From JBAWWY01 sp037144355 (GTDB lineage: Bacteria > Bacillota > Clostridia > Peptostreptococcales > Anaerovoracaceae), in NCBI GenBank assembly GCA_037144355.1, contig JBAWWY010000001.1:310001-374000 (forward strand): a stretch of DNA of 64,000 nt, written 5' to 3'. Shown in pieces: positions 17,250 through 27,098 of this stretch; position 1 is the stretch's first letter; every line of letters begins with the position of its first letter. Both the position numbers and the translations under genes were made by a program. The notes under the pieces are model-generated. The model did no database searches, was not told the origin of the DNA, and saw only the letters and a list, made by a program, of their open reading frames with translations.

Positions 17250-20003
17250 CTATTTGGTAATCTCAGTATTTACCACATAATTCTTATATTGGTTTTCAAT
17301 TGCGAAATATTTCGCAATCACTTCTTTTGCCACTGGGGCTGCATATGTTCCCCAACCACCTTGGAATATCAAGACTGCTACGGCAATCTTTGGGTCATCA
17401 GCTGGCGCATAGGACACAAACCATGCGAAATTATCATATTCCTGCTTGTAGTAGTCAATTTGCGCATAACCAATCCTGCCGTCGCTTAAATTAATAACCG
17501 CCTGTCTTACCGCTGTGTTTTTTGATGTGTAAATCTCCGGATATACTACCAAAAGACGATTCATTTCCTTTTCCACATCGGGAAATTTAAGTCTATAGTT
17601 AATCCTTGATAAGTAGGTTTTTATATATTCTACTTCATCTGGAGGATTTATCTTGCCACCTCTTTGGGCTGTACCGGTTTTACCGGCAACCTGGATTGGG
17701 AAGTTGATAAAGTTTGCTTTTGCAGTACCTTTAGGGGAGGCAACAACCAAACGCATTGCTTCTTGGATGTCAAGGAGGGATTGACTGTCAATTTCAACTT
17801 TCTTGCCTTGAGTCCTTGGAATCAAACCCTGTCCTTCAATACCCTTGATTAGGCTTACATTGTTTAATGTTCCACCATTGGCAATTGTCGCTATGTAATT
17901 TGCCATTTGGATCGGCGTGTATGCATTTTCTCCCTGGCCAATTGAAATATTCAATTTATCTCCAGTTGTCCATTTTGCCTGGTTGAAATAAGTATACTTG
18001 CATAAATCGGTAACAGTGGAGATCATGTTGGGCAAAACACCAACAGTTTCCATTCTTTTAAGTATTTCTCCCCTGGTAGGATTTTCATCTGTCCATCCAA
18101 CAATGGTGTCCACATTTTGACTTAATTTTGTTTTGTCTGAGACAACTGCGGGAGAGAAATATATTTTTGCCCTAGTTAATAAGACATTTTTCAAACTTGA
18201 CTTTGTTTGTGTAAGCTTTCTTGCTTCGCTTGGAACTGGAACCACGGTTTCGGGAATTTCTATTCCTGTAGCTTTACCTAAACCATATTCGCCAGCATAT
18301 TTGGTTATTTTCGTAATGCTTATTGGATCTTTATAATTTAATGAAGTCTCTTTGAAAAAATCATATCCCGTTCCGGCATCAAAGAAATAATAATTGCACG
18401 ACTCTGCAATCGCATCATAAAAGTTTATATACCCATGTTTTCCCCTATAGAGATTCCAGAGGTCGCAGGCGTATGTCCTATCTCCATATTTAATTACACC
18501 ATTGTCATAAAGCTTCACATTTGGATTGAGACCGCTTTCCAAGGCCGCTGTACCCGTAACCATTTTAAATGTTGAACCTGGCTGTACTGCAGTTCTCGTG
18601 GCAACATCAAAAAGAGGAATTGGCGACAATGGATCCCTGGGATTTGCGCTTTGGAGTTCATTCCATTTATCCTCGCTTATGCCATTGGCAAAAAGGTTTG
18701 GATCATAAGAAGGATAACTGGCTAAAGCTAGCACGTCTCCATTAGAAACATCCAATGCTACTACCGCCCCTACATTTGCCTTGGAAAATGTTTGTCCATA
18801 ATTGTAGCTGCCAAAATCGCTGTTGAAAGTACCTCCAATTGATATTTGATCAAGCGCTTGCTTTAAAGCCTTTTCTGCAGTCTGCTGAAGCTCCAGATCT
18901 ATGGTGAGATAAACATCCTTACCCTTTTGAGATGGAGTTTCACTTATTACTCTAACCATTTTGCCAAAAGCATTAACTTCAACCCGTTTTGAACCATCCT
19001 GTCCCTTCAAAATAGTTTCATATGTTTTCTCTAAGCCTTCCTTGCCAATCAAATCATTAGCGTTGTACCCGAGCTCATCCACATATTGCACCTTTTCACT
19101 TTCAGATATTTTACCAAGGTAACCAATCACATGAGCTGCTGTTTCCTTGTATGGATAATACCTCGTTGATTCTGCGACTATCTCAACCCCCGGATAACTC
19201 ATTCTCTGTTCTTCCAAGGTAATTATCGTCTTATCTGATATCCCCTTTGCAATTTTGGCAGGAAGATAACTTTTATACCCAAGTGCAGCCAGCTCATTTC
19301 TTACTATGAGTATTTTTCTGGCATCTGATATTGAGGTGGCCCGATCGATCTCGTACTTGTCCATCAATTGATAGAAGGCATCGTTTGCCGACAGGTTGGT
19401 GGGAAGATTATATCTTTGTAGGAAGCTTTCCTTGTTTAATTCTTCCAAATATTTCATGTTTTTTACTGAAATAGGTGGAAATGTGTTGTAAGTTCTTTGC
19501 ATTACAGCTTGGGCATCGTACTTGCTGACCCCGTCATCAATATTCAATCTTCTTCTCATTTCTGAAAAAGCCTGGTCCGCAGTGAAATTTGAGGGCATCA
19601 GTTGTGATGTGAGCCATTTTTCAATAATATCCTGATAAGTATATCTAAAAACTCCGTTGACGCTTACTATTGGAAAATCGTCAAAATAGGAATCGCCATT
19701 TGCTTCCAGGGTTTTAATTAAGTTCAATGCCAGCTTGTTTATATCTTTGTTCGAAATATTCCCTGCATTCAGCTGTACAGTAAAACTTGGAGTATTTCCT
19801 GCTATAACCCTTCCATATCTATCCTTGATCTCGCCTCTTGGAGCAAGAGCATAAATATTTTTAATGCTCATGTTTTGAGAGGCTTTTGCCCAGGTATCTC
19901 CTTGTACTACCGTCAACGAAAGAAGCCTGATAACTAAAACAGACATCATTATGATTATTGCTAACAGGACCTGGTTGTTTCTAGATCTAAACCAATTGTT
20001 CAT
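17250..20003 (-). CDS. mrdA: Class B penicillin-binding protein 2 (MrdA, elongasome transpeptidase), 917 aa
   Basis: Cross-links side-wall peptidoglycan with RodA. One N-terminal membrane anchor (about 10-33), then a PBP dimerisation domain beginning APRGEIKDRYGRVIAGN (54-70) and a transpeptidase domain with PGSTFK (Ser477, Lys480), SCN (535-537) and KTG (775-777). It is much longer than E. coli PBP2 (about 630 aa). Extra material lies in the dimerisation region (about 100-265) and near 590-660 of the transpeptidase domain, as is common for clostridial PBP2. It follows mreD by 7 bases; the ribosome-binding site is weak (TAGGTATTAA), suggesting coupling to mreD. Confidence 0.93.
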   Translation of the reverse strand: MNNWFRSRNNQVLLAIIIMMSVLVIRLLSLTVVQGDTWAKASQNMSIKNIYALAPRGEIKDRYGRVIAGNTPSFTVQLNAGNISNKDINKLALNLIKTLEANGDSYFDDFPIVSVNGVFRYTYQDIIEKWLTSQLMPSNFTADQAFSEMRRRLNIDDGVSKYDAQAVMQRTYNTFPPISVKNMKYLEELNKESFLQRYNLPTNLSANDAFYQLMDKYEIDRATSISDARKILIVRNELAALGYKSYLPAKIAKGISDKTIITLEEQRMSYPGVEIVAESTRYYPYKETAAHVIGYLGKISESEKVQYVDELGYNANDLIGKEGLEKTYETILKGQDGSKRVEVNAFGKMVRVISETPSQKGKDVYLTIDLELQQTAEKALKQALDQISIGGTFNSDFGSYNYGQTFSKANVGAVVALDVSNGDVLALASYPSYDPNLFANGISEDKWNELQSANPRDPLSPIPLFDVATRTAVQPGSTFKMVTGTAALESGLNPNVKLYDNGVIKYGDRTYACDLWNLYRGKHGYINFYDAIAESCNYYFFDAGTGYDFFKETSLNYKDPISITKITKYAGEYGLGKATGIEIPETVVPVPSEARKLTQTKSSLKNVLLTRAKIYFSPAVVSDKTKLSQNVDTIVGWTDENPTRGEILKRMETVGVLPNMISTVTDLCKYTYFNQAKWTTGDKLNISIGQGENAYTPIQMANYIATIANGGTLNNVSLIKGIEGQGLIPRTQGKKVEIDSQSLLDIQEAMRLVVASPKGTAKANFINFPIQVAGKTGTAQRGGKINPPDEVEYIKTYLSRINYRLKFPDVEKEMNRLLVVYPEIYTSKNTAVRQAVINLSDGRIGYAQIDYYKQEYDNFAWFVSYAPADDPKIAVAVLIFQGGWGTYAAPVAKEVIAKYFAIENQYKNYVVNTEITK

Positions 20004-20010
20004 TTAATAC

Positions 20011-20505
20011 CTACATATACTTGAAGCCACGATATCGAATTACTTTTCTTACTAAAAACCAATAAATCGGCAAGACCAATATTGAGTTGTAAACAATGGA
20101 AACCGGCTGTTTGAAGAGCATATAAACGAAATCTATATTCCCGCCAAATACACCTGATATTCCCCAATATAAAATGTTATATAGCAACGTTCCAAAAGCT
20201 GAAATAAAAATTACTGAAATCACATTATCCCTATATATGAATTTTTTCAAGCCTTCAATTGACAAAGCAATAAGGAAGTAGCATAAAGCACTTATTCCGA
20301 TGACTTCCGAGAAAGACAAATCAGAGAGCAATCCAAATATCACTCCGAAAATTATTCCATGCTTTTCATTGAATAAAAATGAAAATACAATTGTCAAAAT
20401 CAAAATTAAATTAGGTGCCACACCAAAAAATGACACATCGTGCAATAAAGTCGACTGCACAATAAAAGCCACCACATATGCACAAAATGAATAACGATAT
20501 TTCAA
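20011..20505 (-). CDS. mreD: Rod shape-determining membrane protein MreD, 164 aa
   Basis: Small polytopic protein (five to six hydrophobic segments) of the elongasome, between mreC and mrdA as expected. Sequence features are weak for this family, but FFGVAPNLILILTIVFSFLFNEKHGIIFGVIFGLLSDLSFSEVIGISALCYFLIALSIEGLKKFIYRDN is typical. The start is TTG (20503-20505) with GGAG seven bases upstream. Confidence 0.88.
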   Translation of the reverse strand: MKYRYSFCAYVVAFIVQSTLLHDVSFFGVAPNLILILTIVFSFLFNEKHGIIFGVIFGLLSDLSFSEVIGISALCYFLIALSIEGLKKFIYRDNVISVIFISAFGTLLYNILYWGISGVFGGNIDFVYMLFKQPVSIVYNSILVLPIYWFLVRKVIRYRGFKYM

Positions 20506-20561
20506 AACAAATCTCCATAAATAATATTTTTAAAATACAGGTTGTAATTATCCTTATGTCT

Positions 20562-21389
20562 TTACTTTTTAGTAATTACTGTAACCTTTTGAAGATTTTT
20601 GAAATCTGCAACCGGCAAGGCGGTAATTGTCTTGATCAACTGGTCATTCTCCAATTTTGATTCTTTCACACTGCCTATGATTATTCCCCCAGGGTAACTT
20701 CCGAGGCCAGATGTCAACAAGACGTCCCCACTGATGACAGTTGCCTTGGAATCTAGCATGTAGCCTATAAGACCGCCTTTTCCATCCCCGGAAAGCACGC
20801 CAAGTAAATTTATATCTCTTGAAACTCTGAAACTGACCGAATTATTCTCATCGATTACAGAAATCACTTTTGCCCATGTGTCTCCAGCATAATATACTCT
20901 TCCTATTAGGCCATCCCCATTCACTACAACTGAATTATATTTGACACCATCTTTTGTTCCAACATTTATTGTAAAAATATTGAAAAGGTCTGAATTGTCC
21001 ATGGCAATTACATCAGACGTTACGTAGTTATAGCTTGCGGTTAAATCCTTGTAATTAAGTACACTTTTCAGTTCTCTCATCTCCGCAAGTTCCGCTTTGG
21101 AAAGCTCCAGGCTCACAATTTGCTTTTTCAAACCGGCTATATCTTGCTTCAACTGTTTGTTTTCCTTGTTTGCATACCAAAAGCTGAAAACTGATGAAAA
21201 ATCATTGGAGATATTGTTTCCAAAATTGGCTAAAGGACTTTGCACCGTAGCCACTCCGTTTCCGACAAAGTTTCCAATTGGAGAATTGTTTCCCTTGTTT
21301 GCGTAGGAAATTATTATTCCAACCAATAAAACAAATATGATTGATAATATTATCAGCAATTTTTTATGCGTCAATATCCAGATTCTCAT
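20562..21389 (-). CDS. mreC: Rod shape-determining protein MreC, 275 aa
   Basis: Single-pass scaffold of the elongasome that binds PBP2. An N-terminal membrane segment (LLIILSIIFVLLVGIIISYAN) is followed by a coiled coil (about 75-110, NKENKQLKQDIAGLKKQIVSLELSKAELAEM). The beta-barrel domain has the family hallmarks GLIGRVYYAGDTWAKVISVIDENNSVSFRVSR and LLTSGLGSYPGGIIIGSV. The start ATG overlaps the mreB stop by four bases (ATGA), so translation is coupled. Confidence 0.92.
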   Translation of the reverse strand: MRIWILTHKKLLIILSIIFVLLVGIIISYANKGNNSPIGNFVGNGVATVQSPLANFGNNISNDFSSVFSFWYANKENKQLKQDIAGLKKQIVSLELSKAELAEMRELKSVLNYKDLTASYNYVTSDVIAMDNSDLFNIFTINVGTKDGVKYNSVVVNGDGLIGRVYYAGDTWAKVISVIDENNSVSFRVSRDINLLGVLSGDGKGGLIGYMLDSKATVISGDVLLTSGLGSYPGGIIIGSVKESKLENDQLIKTITALPVADFKNLQKVTVITKK

Positions 21390-22432
21390 CTATATACATT
21401 CCTTCTCTGGCTTTCTGTGTTGAGAATTCTCTCAATGTTGTCCAGACTTTTACCTGTTCCAAGAGCAACATCTTCCAAGGGCTTTTCAGAAATCAGTACC
21501 TTGAGGCCTGTTTCCTGTGTAATCAACTTGTCAATTCCCCTTATCAATGCGCCACCTCCAGTTACCACCATCCCGGCGTCCATTATGTCAGCTGCGATTT
21601 CCGGTGGAGCATTTTCCAATGTCTGTTTAATCCCTTCAACAATATCATTTATGGGTTCTTCCAAGGCCTTCATAATATCTATTGATGTTACTTTTAAAAT
21701 CCTTGGCAAGCCATTGATTAGGTCTCTACCCCTGACCTCGGCTTCCAACACCTCTTCAGTGTGAATTAGGTTATGTGAAACACAGCCAATTTTAATCTTT
21801 ATTTCTTCAGCGGTCTTATCTCCAATCAGCAGGTTGAAATTCTTTCTCATGTATAGGATTATAGCCTCATCCATTTTATCACCTGCAACTCTGAGAGATG
21901 TGCTGGCAACAATACCTCCAAGAGAAATAATTGCTATGTCAGATGTCCCTCCGCCAATGTCTGCAACCATGCAGCCTTTTGGATTCTCTACTGCAAGTCC
22001 ACACCCTATTGCCGCAGCCATAGGTTCATCCATTATAAAGATATCTCTTGCTCCCATCTGATGAACAACTTCCTGAACCGCCCTTTTTTCCACCTCGGTC
22101 ACTCCCGATGGCACCCCGACAACTATCCTTGTCCTAGTCAATATGGATTTTGACGGAATTGCTTTTCTCAAAAAATCTTTAAGCATTGCCTGGGTCATGC
22201 TAAAATCAGAAATTACCCCATCCTGAAGTGGTTTTACAACCTTTATACTGTCTGGTGATCTTCCCACCATAAGCTTTGCATCTTTTCCTGTTGCAAGAAC
22301 CTGCTTAGTATGGCTGTCAACAGCTATAACTGAAGGTTCATTCAATATTATTCCCTTACCCTTAAAATATATAAGAGTGTTTGCCGTACCAAGATCAATT
22401 CCGACATCATTAATAAATAATTTGAAACACAT
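21386..22432 (-). CDS. mreB: Rod shape-determining actin homologue MreB, 348 aa
   Basis: Cytoskeletal ATPase that organises side-wall synthesis under the membrane. Actin-type nucleotide-binding motifs are present: phosphate 1 NDVGIDLGTANTLIYFKGKGIILNEPSV (9-36), phosphate 2 MVADIGGGTSDIAIISLGGIV, and adenosine motif VVTGGGALIRGIDKLI. The MDEPMAAAIGCGL segment is also intact. Full length for MreB; AAGGAGA precedes the ATG. The first gene of mreBCD, 26 bases after radC. Confidence 0.95.
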   Translation of the reverse strand: MCFKLFINDVGIDLGTANTLIYFKGKGIILNEPSVIAVDSHTKQVLATGKDAKLMVGRSPDSIKVVKPLQDGVISDFSMTQAMLKDFLRKAIPSKSILTRTRIVVGVPSGVTEVEKRAVQEVVHQMGARDIFIMDEPMAAAIGCGLAVENPKGCMVADIGGGTSDIAIISLGGIVASTSLRVAGDKMDEAIILYMRKNFNLLIGDKTAEEIKIKIGCVSHNLIHTEEVLEAEVRGRDLINGLPRILKVTSIDIMKALEEPINDIVEGIKQTLENAPPEIAADIMDAGMVVTGGGALIRGIDKLITQETGLKVLISEKPLEDVALGTGKSLDNIERILNTESQRRNVYR

Positions 22433-22458
22433 ATATATCTCCTTCCAAGTTTGCCTGG

Positions 22459-23148
22459 TTAAAATAATGATTTCTCTTTAAAACTCAAGTATTCTCCATC
22501 CCCGATAATAATATGGTCGAGAACTTCAATCCCAATAATCTTGCCTGATTCAACCAATCTTGCGGTCAAGTCAATATCCTCCCTGCTTGGAGTAGGATTT
22601 CCACTGGGATGATTGTGTATTAAAATAACTGAGGATGCGCTCTTTTGAATTGCCTTGTTAAAGACTTCCCTCGGGTGGACAATTGCAGTATTGAGAGTCC
22701 CAACAGAAACTTCTTCAGTCATGATAAGTTCATTTTTAGTATTCAATAGCAAAACTTTGAAATACTCTTTTTTATAATATCTCATTTCCTCCATGAAAAG
22801 TTTCGCAACTTCTTTTGGAGAACCTACATTTATCTTCTTATCCCTTGGTCTTACCGCTATTCTTTTCCCTAATTCCATAGAGGCAACCAGCAAGCTGGCC
22901 TTGGCGTTTCCTATTCCTTTTATGCTGGAAAGCTCTCCAGGTTCACACTGGCTTAGATATGATATTCCTCCCTCATTGAGGGACAATAATTTGTTGGCTA
23001 ATGTTATGGCAGATGAATCTTTTGAACCACTTCCGATTAGTATTGCCAATAGGTCAGAATTTGAAAGAGTCTTTACGCCAAAACGAAGCAACCTCTCCCT
23101 TGGCCTCTCTTCCTCTGGAAGTTCCCTGACAAGCATGCTTGTATTCAA
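22459..23148 (-). CDS. radC: RadC family JAB/MPN+ protein, 229 aa
   Basis: The biochemical role is unsettled despite the name. A helix-hairpin-helix region (SSIKGIGNAKASLLVASMELGKR) precedes the JAB metalloprotease-like core with the metal motif HNHPSGNPTPSREDID. The frame opens at 23181, but TTG at 23146-23148 has GGGGGG six bases upstream and gives MNTSMLVRELPEEERPRERL, the normal RadC N-terminus. Leads the radC-mreBCD-mrdA-minD gene string. Confidence 0.88.
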   Translation of the reverse strand: MNTSMLVRELPEEERPRERLLRFGVKTLSNSDLLAILIGSGSKDSSAITLANKLLSLNEGGISYLSQCEPGELSSIKGIGNAKASLLVASMELGKRIAVRPRDKKINVGSPKEVAKLFMEEMRYYKKEYFKVLLLNTKNELIMTEEVSVGTLNTAIVHPREVFNKAIQKSASSVILIHNHPSGNPTPSREDIDLTARLVESGKIIGIEVLDHIIIGDGEYLSFKEKSLF

Positions 23149-23399
23149 TTTTATCCCCCCTAAAAAAAATAACCCTCCCAAATAAAATATAAAAGCTCTC
23201 TAATTCCCTAAGTTTTCCCCTGCTTTTCTCAAAGATTTGTATGAATCTTTAAGACTCATTTTAGCATTAATCGGAAATGAATACAATCTCATTTTCCCTT
23301 AAATATAAAGGGGAGCAAGGTTTTACAGAATTTTTCAAAGGAATGTGGAATTAATAAATTGTCTATGTTAGAATAGTGTAAATATTTGGAGGTGTGGTT

Positions 23400-24644
23400 A
23401 TGGCAATTATAAGACCTTTCCCAGCAGTTAGACCTGCTATGGAATTTGTGGAAAACATCATTTCTCTTCCCTATGATGTAATGAACAGAGCTGAAGCCAA
23501 AGAAATGGCAAAAGATAATCCATATAGTTTCCTACATATTTGCCGTTCTGAAATTGATTTGGACGACAATGTAGATCCTTATTCTATGGATGTGTACAAT
23601 AAAGCAAAAGCTAATCTGCAGTCGTTTATTAAAAAGGGAGTTCTTGTTCAAGATAGTAAGCCAATGTTGTATATTTATGCCGAAGAGATGGACGGACGAG
23701 TTCAGACCGGAATAGTTGCTTGTACCGCAATTTCAGATTATGAAGACAACATTATTAAAAAACACGAACTTACAAGATTGGAAAAGGAACAAGACAGAAT
23801 AAACCATTTTGATGTCTGCAATGCCAATACCGAACCCGTTTTTCTAACATACCGTGACAACAAGGAAATTAGAATCATTATCGACGCTTGGATATTGAGG
23901 CATATGCCTGTTTATGATACTTCAACCCCAGACGGAATAAAGCACATACTCTGGGTTGTGGATGAAGACGAAACAATCCAAAAGCTATGCAGCCTTTTTG
24001 CAAAAATACCTAACCTTTATATTGCTGATGGACATCATAGATCGGCTTCGGCATATAAGGTTGGATTGAAAAGAAGAGAAGAATTGAAGGGAATACTAAC
24101 AGGAAATGAGGAATTCAACTTTTTCATGTCGGTAATTTTTCCTGACAATGATTTGAAGATTTTCGATTACAATAGAGTCGTAAAAGACTTGAACGGCCAT
24201 ACTGAAGAGGAATTCATCGAACTGCTGAGACAGAACTTTGTACTTTTTCCAATTAAAACAACAGATGTATCTCCACAGGCGAAGCACGAGTTTTCCATGT
24301 ACCTCTCCGGGACATGGTTCAGGCTTGCCCCAAAGGATGGCATATTCAATAATCATGATGCAATAAATTCATTGGATGTATCAATACTCCAAAATGAGAT
24401 ACTCAGTCCAATATTGGGAATAGATGATCCAAGATCTGATAAGCGGATAGATTTTGTCGGAGGTATTAGGGGTTTGTCTGAACTTGAAAGACGAGTGGAC
24501 ACAGATATGAAAGTTGCCTTCGCCCTTTACCCCGTGTCCATAGAAGATCTTCTGACTATTTCTGACAATGGAATGGTAATGCCGCCAAAATCAACCTGGT
24601 TTGAGCCAAAGCTGGCCAGCGGACTTTTCGTCCATATGCTTTAA
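23400..24644 (+). CDS. DUF1015 family protein, 414 aa
   Basis: Cytosolic protein of the DUF1015 family, recognised from IRPFPAVRP at the start, SLPYDVMNRAEAKEMAKDNPYSFLHICRSEIDL (about 22-54) and LYIADGHHRSASAYK (about 208-222). The family is often encoded beside serA/serC and is suspected to act in amino-acid metabolism, but no activity is established by this sequence and no ser genes are present here. The ATG at 23400 lies seven bases after GGAGG, preferred over the GTG six bases earlier. Single-gene transcript closed by the terminator at 24652. Confidence 0.9.
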   Translation: MAIIRPFPAVRPAMEFVENIISLPYDVMNRAEAKEMAKDNPYSFLHICRSEIDLDDNVDPYSMDVYNKAKANLQSFIKKGVLVQDSKPMLYIYAEEMDGRVQTGIVACTAISDYEDNIIKKHELTRLEKEQDRINHFDVCNANTEPVFLTYRDNKEIRIIIDAWILRHMPVYDTSTPDGIKHILWVVDEDETIQKLCSLFAKIPNLYIADGHHRSASAYKVGLKRREELKGILTGNEEFNFFMSVIFPDNDLKIFDYNRVVKDLNGHTEEEFIELLRQNFVLFPIKTTDVSPQAKHEFSMYLSGTWFRLAPKDGIFNNHDAINSLDVSILQNEILSPILGIDDPRSDKRIDFVGGIRGLSELERRVDTDMKVAFALYPVSIEDLLTISDNGMVMPPKSTWFEPKLASGLFVHML

Positions 24645-24651
24645 ACGAACA

Positions 24652-24704
24652 AGAGCCCTGACATTCGGGTATTATAATAATTTAATCCGCATATCAGGGC
24701 TTTT
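24652..24704 (+). terminator. Intrinsic terminator after the DUF1015 gene
   Basis: GCCCTGA (24655-24661) pairs with TCAGGGC (24694-24700) across a long AT-rich loop and is followed by TTTT. It also lies at the end of the convergent lacI-type gene. Confidence 0.6.
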
Positions 24705-24729
24705 AATTGAAAAAATGTAAAATTTCGAT

Positions 24730-25794
24730 TTATTCCATCAAGTCTTCCCCAAACATTCTTGGAGCAGGGGGTTTTTTTATATTCTTTGTAACTTCACTGC
24801 AGCTTTCACGCTCAATAAGTTTATGCGGCATTATTACAACTTTGCTCTCTGGAGTTAATATGTAAGCTTTCTGATTGGCGATCATCTTCACAGCAACAGT
24901 TCCAATTGCAAATAGAGGTTGGTGAATTACAGTCAGCCTTGGCCTGTACAATGAAGCCATCTTAACATTATTGAATCCCACCACCGATACATCCTCGGGA
25001 ACCTTGTAATCACTATCTCTCAAAGCATTTATCGCACCAATGGCCATTATGTCGCTAGTGGCAAAGATGGCAGTAGGAACGTCCTTGTCGTTAATAAAGT
25101 TCTTGACTATGTTATAGCTGTTTTCCATGCTGAAATCGCCATACTTGACATATCTTTGATCAACTTCCAGCCCATGGTCCATCATCGCCTGCTTGTAACC
25201 CCTATATTGGTCCAACCCAAAGAAATCAACGTCCACGCTGTTCCTAATCAATCCAATTTTCTGATGGCCTTTTGAAATAAGGTAGTTTGTCATTTGATAT
25301 GCGGCCTTATAATTGTCGATTGCTATAATCGGAACATTGAGCTTGCTATTGTTTCTATTTACCATTACCACATAAGTGGAGATAGAGTTTATTTTCTCTA
25401 CTGTTTCTGAATGGAGTGTCCACGGCAAAATGACAATACCCTCCACCTGCTTGCCCTCGAATGATTCTAGGCATTGTATCTCTCTTTGTATATTGCCTCC
25501 GGTGCTGGCTACAAGAACATCGTATTTCAAGTTCTGGCACATTTCTTCGATACCGTTTAGTATTTCACCGGTAAATGAATTGGAAAGGTCCGATACAATT
25601 ACTCCAACGACTCGGTTTTTTCTTGTAACAAGGTTACGAGCAGCGCTATTGGGCCTGAAATTCAATTCCTTGATTGCAAGGTTTACCCTAGCCTCCAATT
25701 CAGCCTTTACGGGAGTTGTCTTATTTATAACTCTTGAAACTGTCGCTATGGAAACTTTTGCAGCTTTAGCTACATCTTTTATTGTATTACTCAT
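24730..25794 (-). CDS. LacI family transcriptional regulator, 354 aa
   Basis: The N-terminal HTH TIKDVAKAAKVSIATVSRVINKTTPVKAELEARVNLAIKELNFRPNSAARNL (about 4-55) is classic LacI/PurR, followed by a periplasmic-binding-protein-like effector domain (VVGVIVSDLSNSFTGEILNGIEE; FATSDIMAIGAINAL; VSVVGFNNVKMASLYRPRLTVIHQP). The effector is unknown. The frame opens at 25839, but ATG 25792-25794 has AAGGGAAAG directly upstream. It overlaps the end of cmk by eight bases and would be cotranscribed with cmk and nrdR, an odd place for a sugar-type regulator; no sugar genes are adjacent. Confidence 0.9.
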   Translation of the reverse strand: MSNTIKDVAKAAKVSIATVSRVINKTTPVKAELEARVNLAIKELNFRPNSAARNLVTRKNRVVGVIVSDLSNSFTGEILNGIEEMCQNLKYDVLVASTGGNIQREIQCLESFEGKQVEGIVILPWTLHSETVEKINSISTYVVMVNRNNSKLNVPIIAIDNYKAAYQMTNYLISKGHQKIGLIRNSVDVDFFGLDQYRGYKQAMMDHGLEVDQRYVKYGDFSMENSYNIVKNFINDKDVPTAIFATSDIMAIGAINALRDSDYKVPEDVSVVGFNNVKMASLYRPRLTVIHQPLFAIGTVAVKMIANQKAYILTPESKVVIMPHKLIERESCSEVTKNIKKPPAPRMFGEDLME

Positions 25795-26446
25795 CTTTCC
25801 CTTCAATAATGGCAAGAATTTTTCCAACCGTCTCATCAACCGTTAGGTTTGTCCCATCGATTAAGACTGCATCATCAGCCATTCGCAACGGAGTGACTTC
25901 CCTTGTGGAATCGTTGTTATCTCTCTTCTCTATTTCATTTTTCACTGTTTCCAGATCTGCATCGATTCCTTTGCCCCTTAGCTCCAGCCATCTTCTCTTT
26001 GCTCGCACATCGAGGGAGGCTGTCACAAAAAATTTATACTCGGCATCAGTCATGACTACTGTTCCAATATCCCGTCCATCCATAATAATGCTTTTTGTGC
26101 TTCCCATCTTCTTTTGAAGAGCTACCAGAATCTCCCTGACCTTTCCAATAGCTGAAATATCAGAAGCGAAACTTGAAATTTCCTGAGTCCTTATCTTGTC
26201 GTTGACTATTTCACCATCAAGTATGATATTCCCATTTGAATAATCAATATCTGTATGGCTTAGGATTTCAACAACTCGGTCAACCTCATCAGGTTTGATA
26301 TCTTTTCCCAAAAGTTTATAAGCTCCAGCCCTGTACATCGCTCCTGTATCCAAATAGTCGATACCCAGAATCCTGGCAAGCTCCTTTGCTACTGTGCTCT
26401 TCCCTGCCCCTGAGGGGCCATCGATTGCTATTCTTATTTTGTCCAT
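25787..26446 (-). CDS. cmk: Cytidylate kinase, 219 aa
   Basis: Phosphorylates CMP and dCMP with ATP. The P-loop is IAIDGPSGAGKSTVAKELA (6-24), then YLDTGAMYRA, IIMDGRDIGTVVM and RAKRRWLELRGKG with the conserved NMP-binding and LID arginines. Usual length. Lies between nrdR (26 bases upstream) and the overlapping LacI gene. Confidence 0.95.
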   Translation of the reverse strand: MDKIRIAIDGPSGAGKSTVAKELARILGIDYLDTGAMYRAGAYKLLGKDIKPDEVDRVVEILSHTDIDYSNGNIILDGEIVNDKIRTQEISSFASDISAIGKVREILVALQKKMGSTKSIIMDGRDIGTVVMTDAEYKFFVTASLDVRAKRRWLELRGKGIDADLETVKNEIEKRDNNDSTREVTPLRMADDAVLIDGTNLTVDETVGKILAIIEGKDE

Positions 26447-26472
26447 AAATATATTATCCTTTTTTATGCATA

Positions 26473-26925
26473 TTAACGTTTGATAAGCTTTTCTATTTCG
26501 GAAACGAAAGTATTCACATCTGTGAACTGTCTATATACTGAGGCAAATCTCACATAAGCTACTTCATCAAGCTCTTTCAAGTGTTCCATTATGAGTTCTC
26601 CAATGACTTTGCTTTCTATTTCCTTTTCCATTAGATTATTTAATCCTCGTTCTATTTCTCCTGCTATGGTTTCAATAGCGGCAATAGAAACCGGCCTTTT
26701 TTCACAGGCTTTTATTATTCCGTTTATAACTTTCGTTCTATTGAAAGCTTCTCTGCTTCCGTCTTTTTTAATAACCATGAACGGAATTTCTTCAACTTTT
26801 TCATAAGTCGTAAAACGTTTTTTACATTGGTCGCATTCCCTGCGCCTTCTTATGGCAAAGCCTTCTTCTGTGGGCCTTGAATCAATAACTCTCGAGTCAA
26901 TGTTTTCGCAATATGGACATTTCAT
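26473..26925 (-). CDS. nrdR: Transcriptional repressor NrdR, 150 aa
   Basis: Represses ribonucleotide reductase genes in response to dATP/ATP. An N-terminal zinc ribbon (MKCPYCENIDSRVIDSRPTEEGFAIRRRRECDQCKKRFTTYEKVE, Cys3/6 and Cys31/34) is followed by an ATP-cone domain (VIKKDGSREAFNRTKVINGIIKACEKRPVS). Its length is exactly that of the family. GGGGG lies before the ATG. No nrd genes occur in the window. Confidence 0.96.
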   Translation of the reverse strand: MKCPYCENIDSRVIDSRPTEEGFAIRRRRECDQCKKRFTTYEKVEEIPFMVIKKDGSREAFNRTKVINGIIKACEKRPVSIAAIETIAGEIERGLNNLMEKEIESKVIGELIMEHLKELDEVAYVRFASVYRQFTDVNTFVSEIEKLIKR

Positions 26926-27054
26926 ATGACTACCCCCGATTAATAAATTTATTTATATGACGGTTCTTTATCTTTATAACGATATATAGTAAGTTTATCA
27001 CTTTAAGTAGATTCTAAATCTATATTTAGTATTAAGCAATAGAATAATTCTTAT

Positions 27055-27085
27055 AAAAAAACCTAGCACATATGCACTAGGTTTT
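27055..27085 (-). terminator. Intrinsic terminator of the infC-rpmI-rplT operon
   Basis: AAAACCTAG (27058-27066) and CTAGGTTTT (27077-27085) form a stem that on the minus strand runs into TTTTTTT, 14 bases after the rplT stop codon. Confidence 0.8.
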
Positions 27086-27098
27086 CATTTAATATTTT

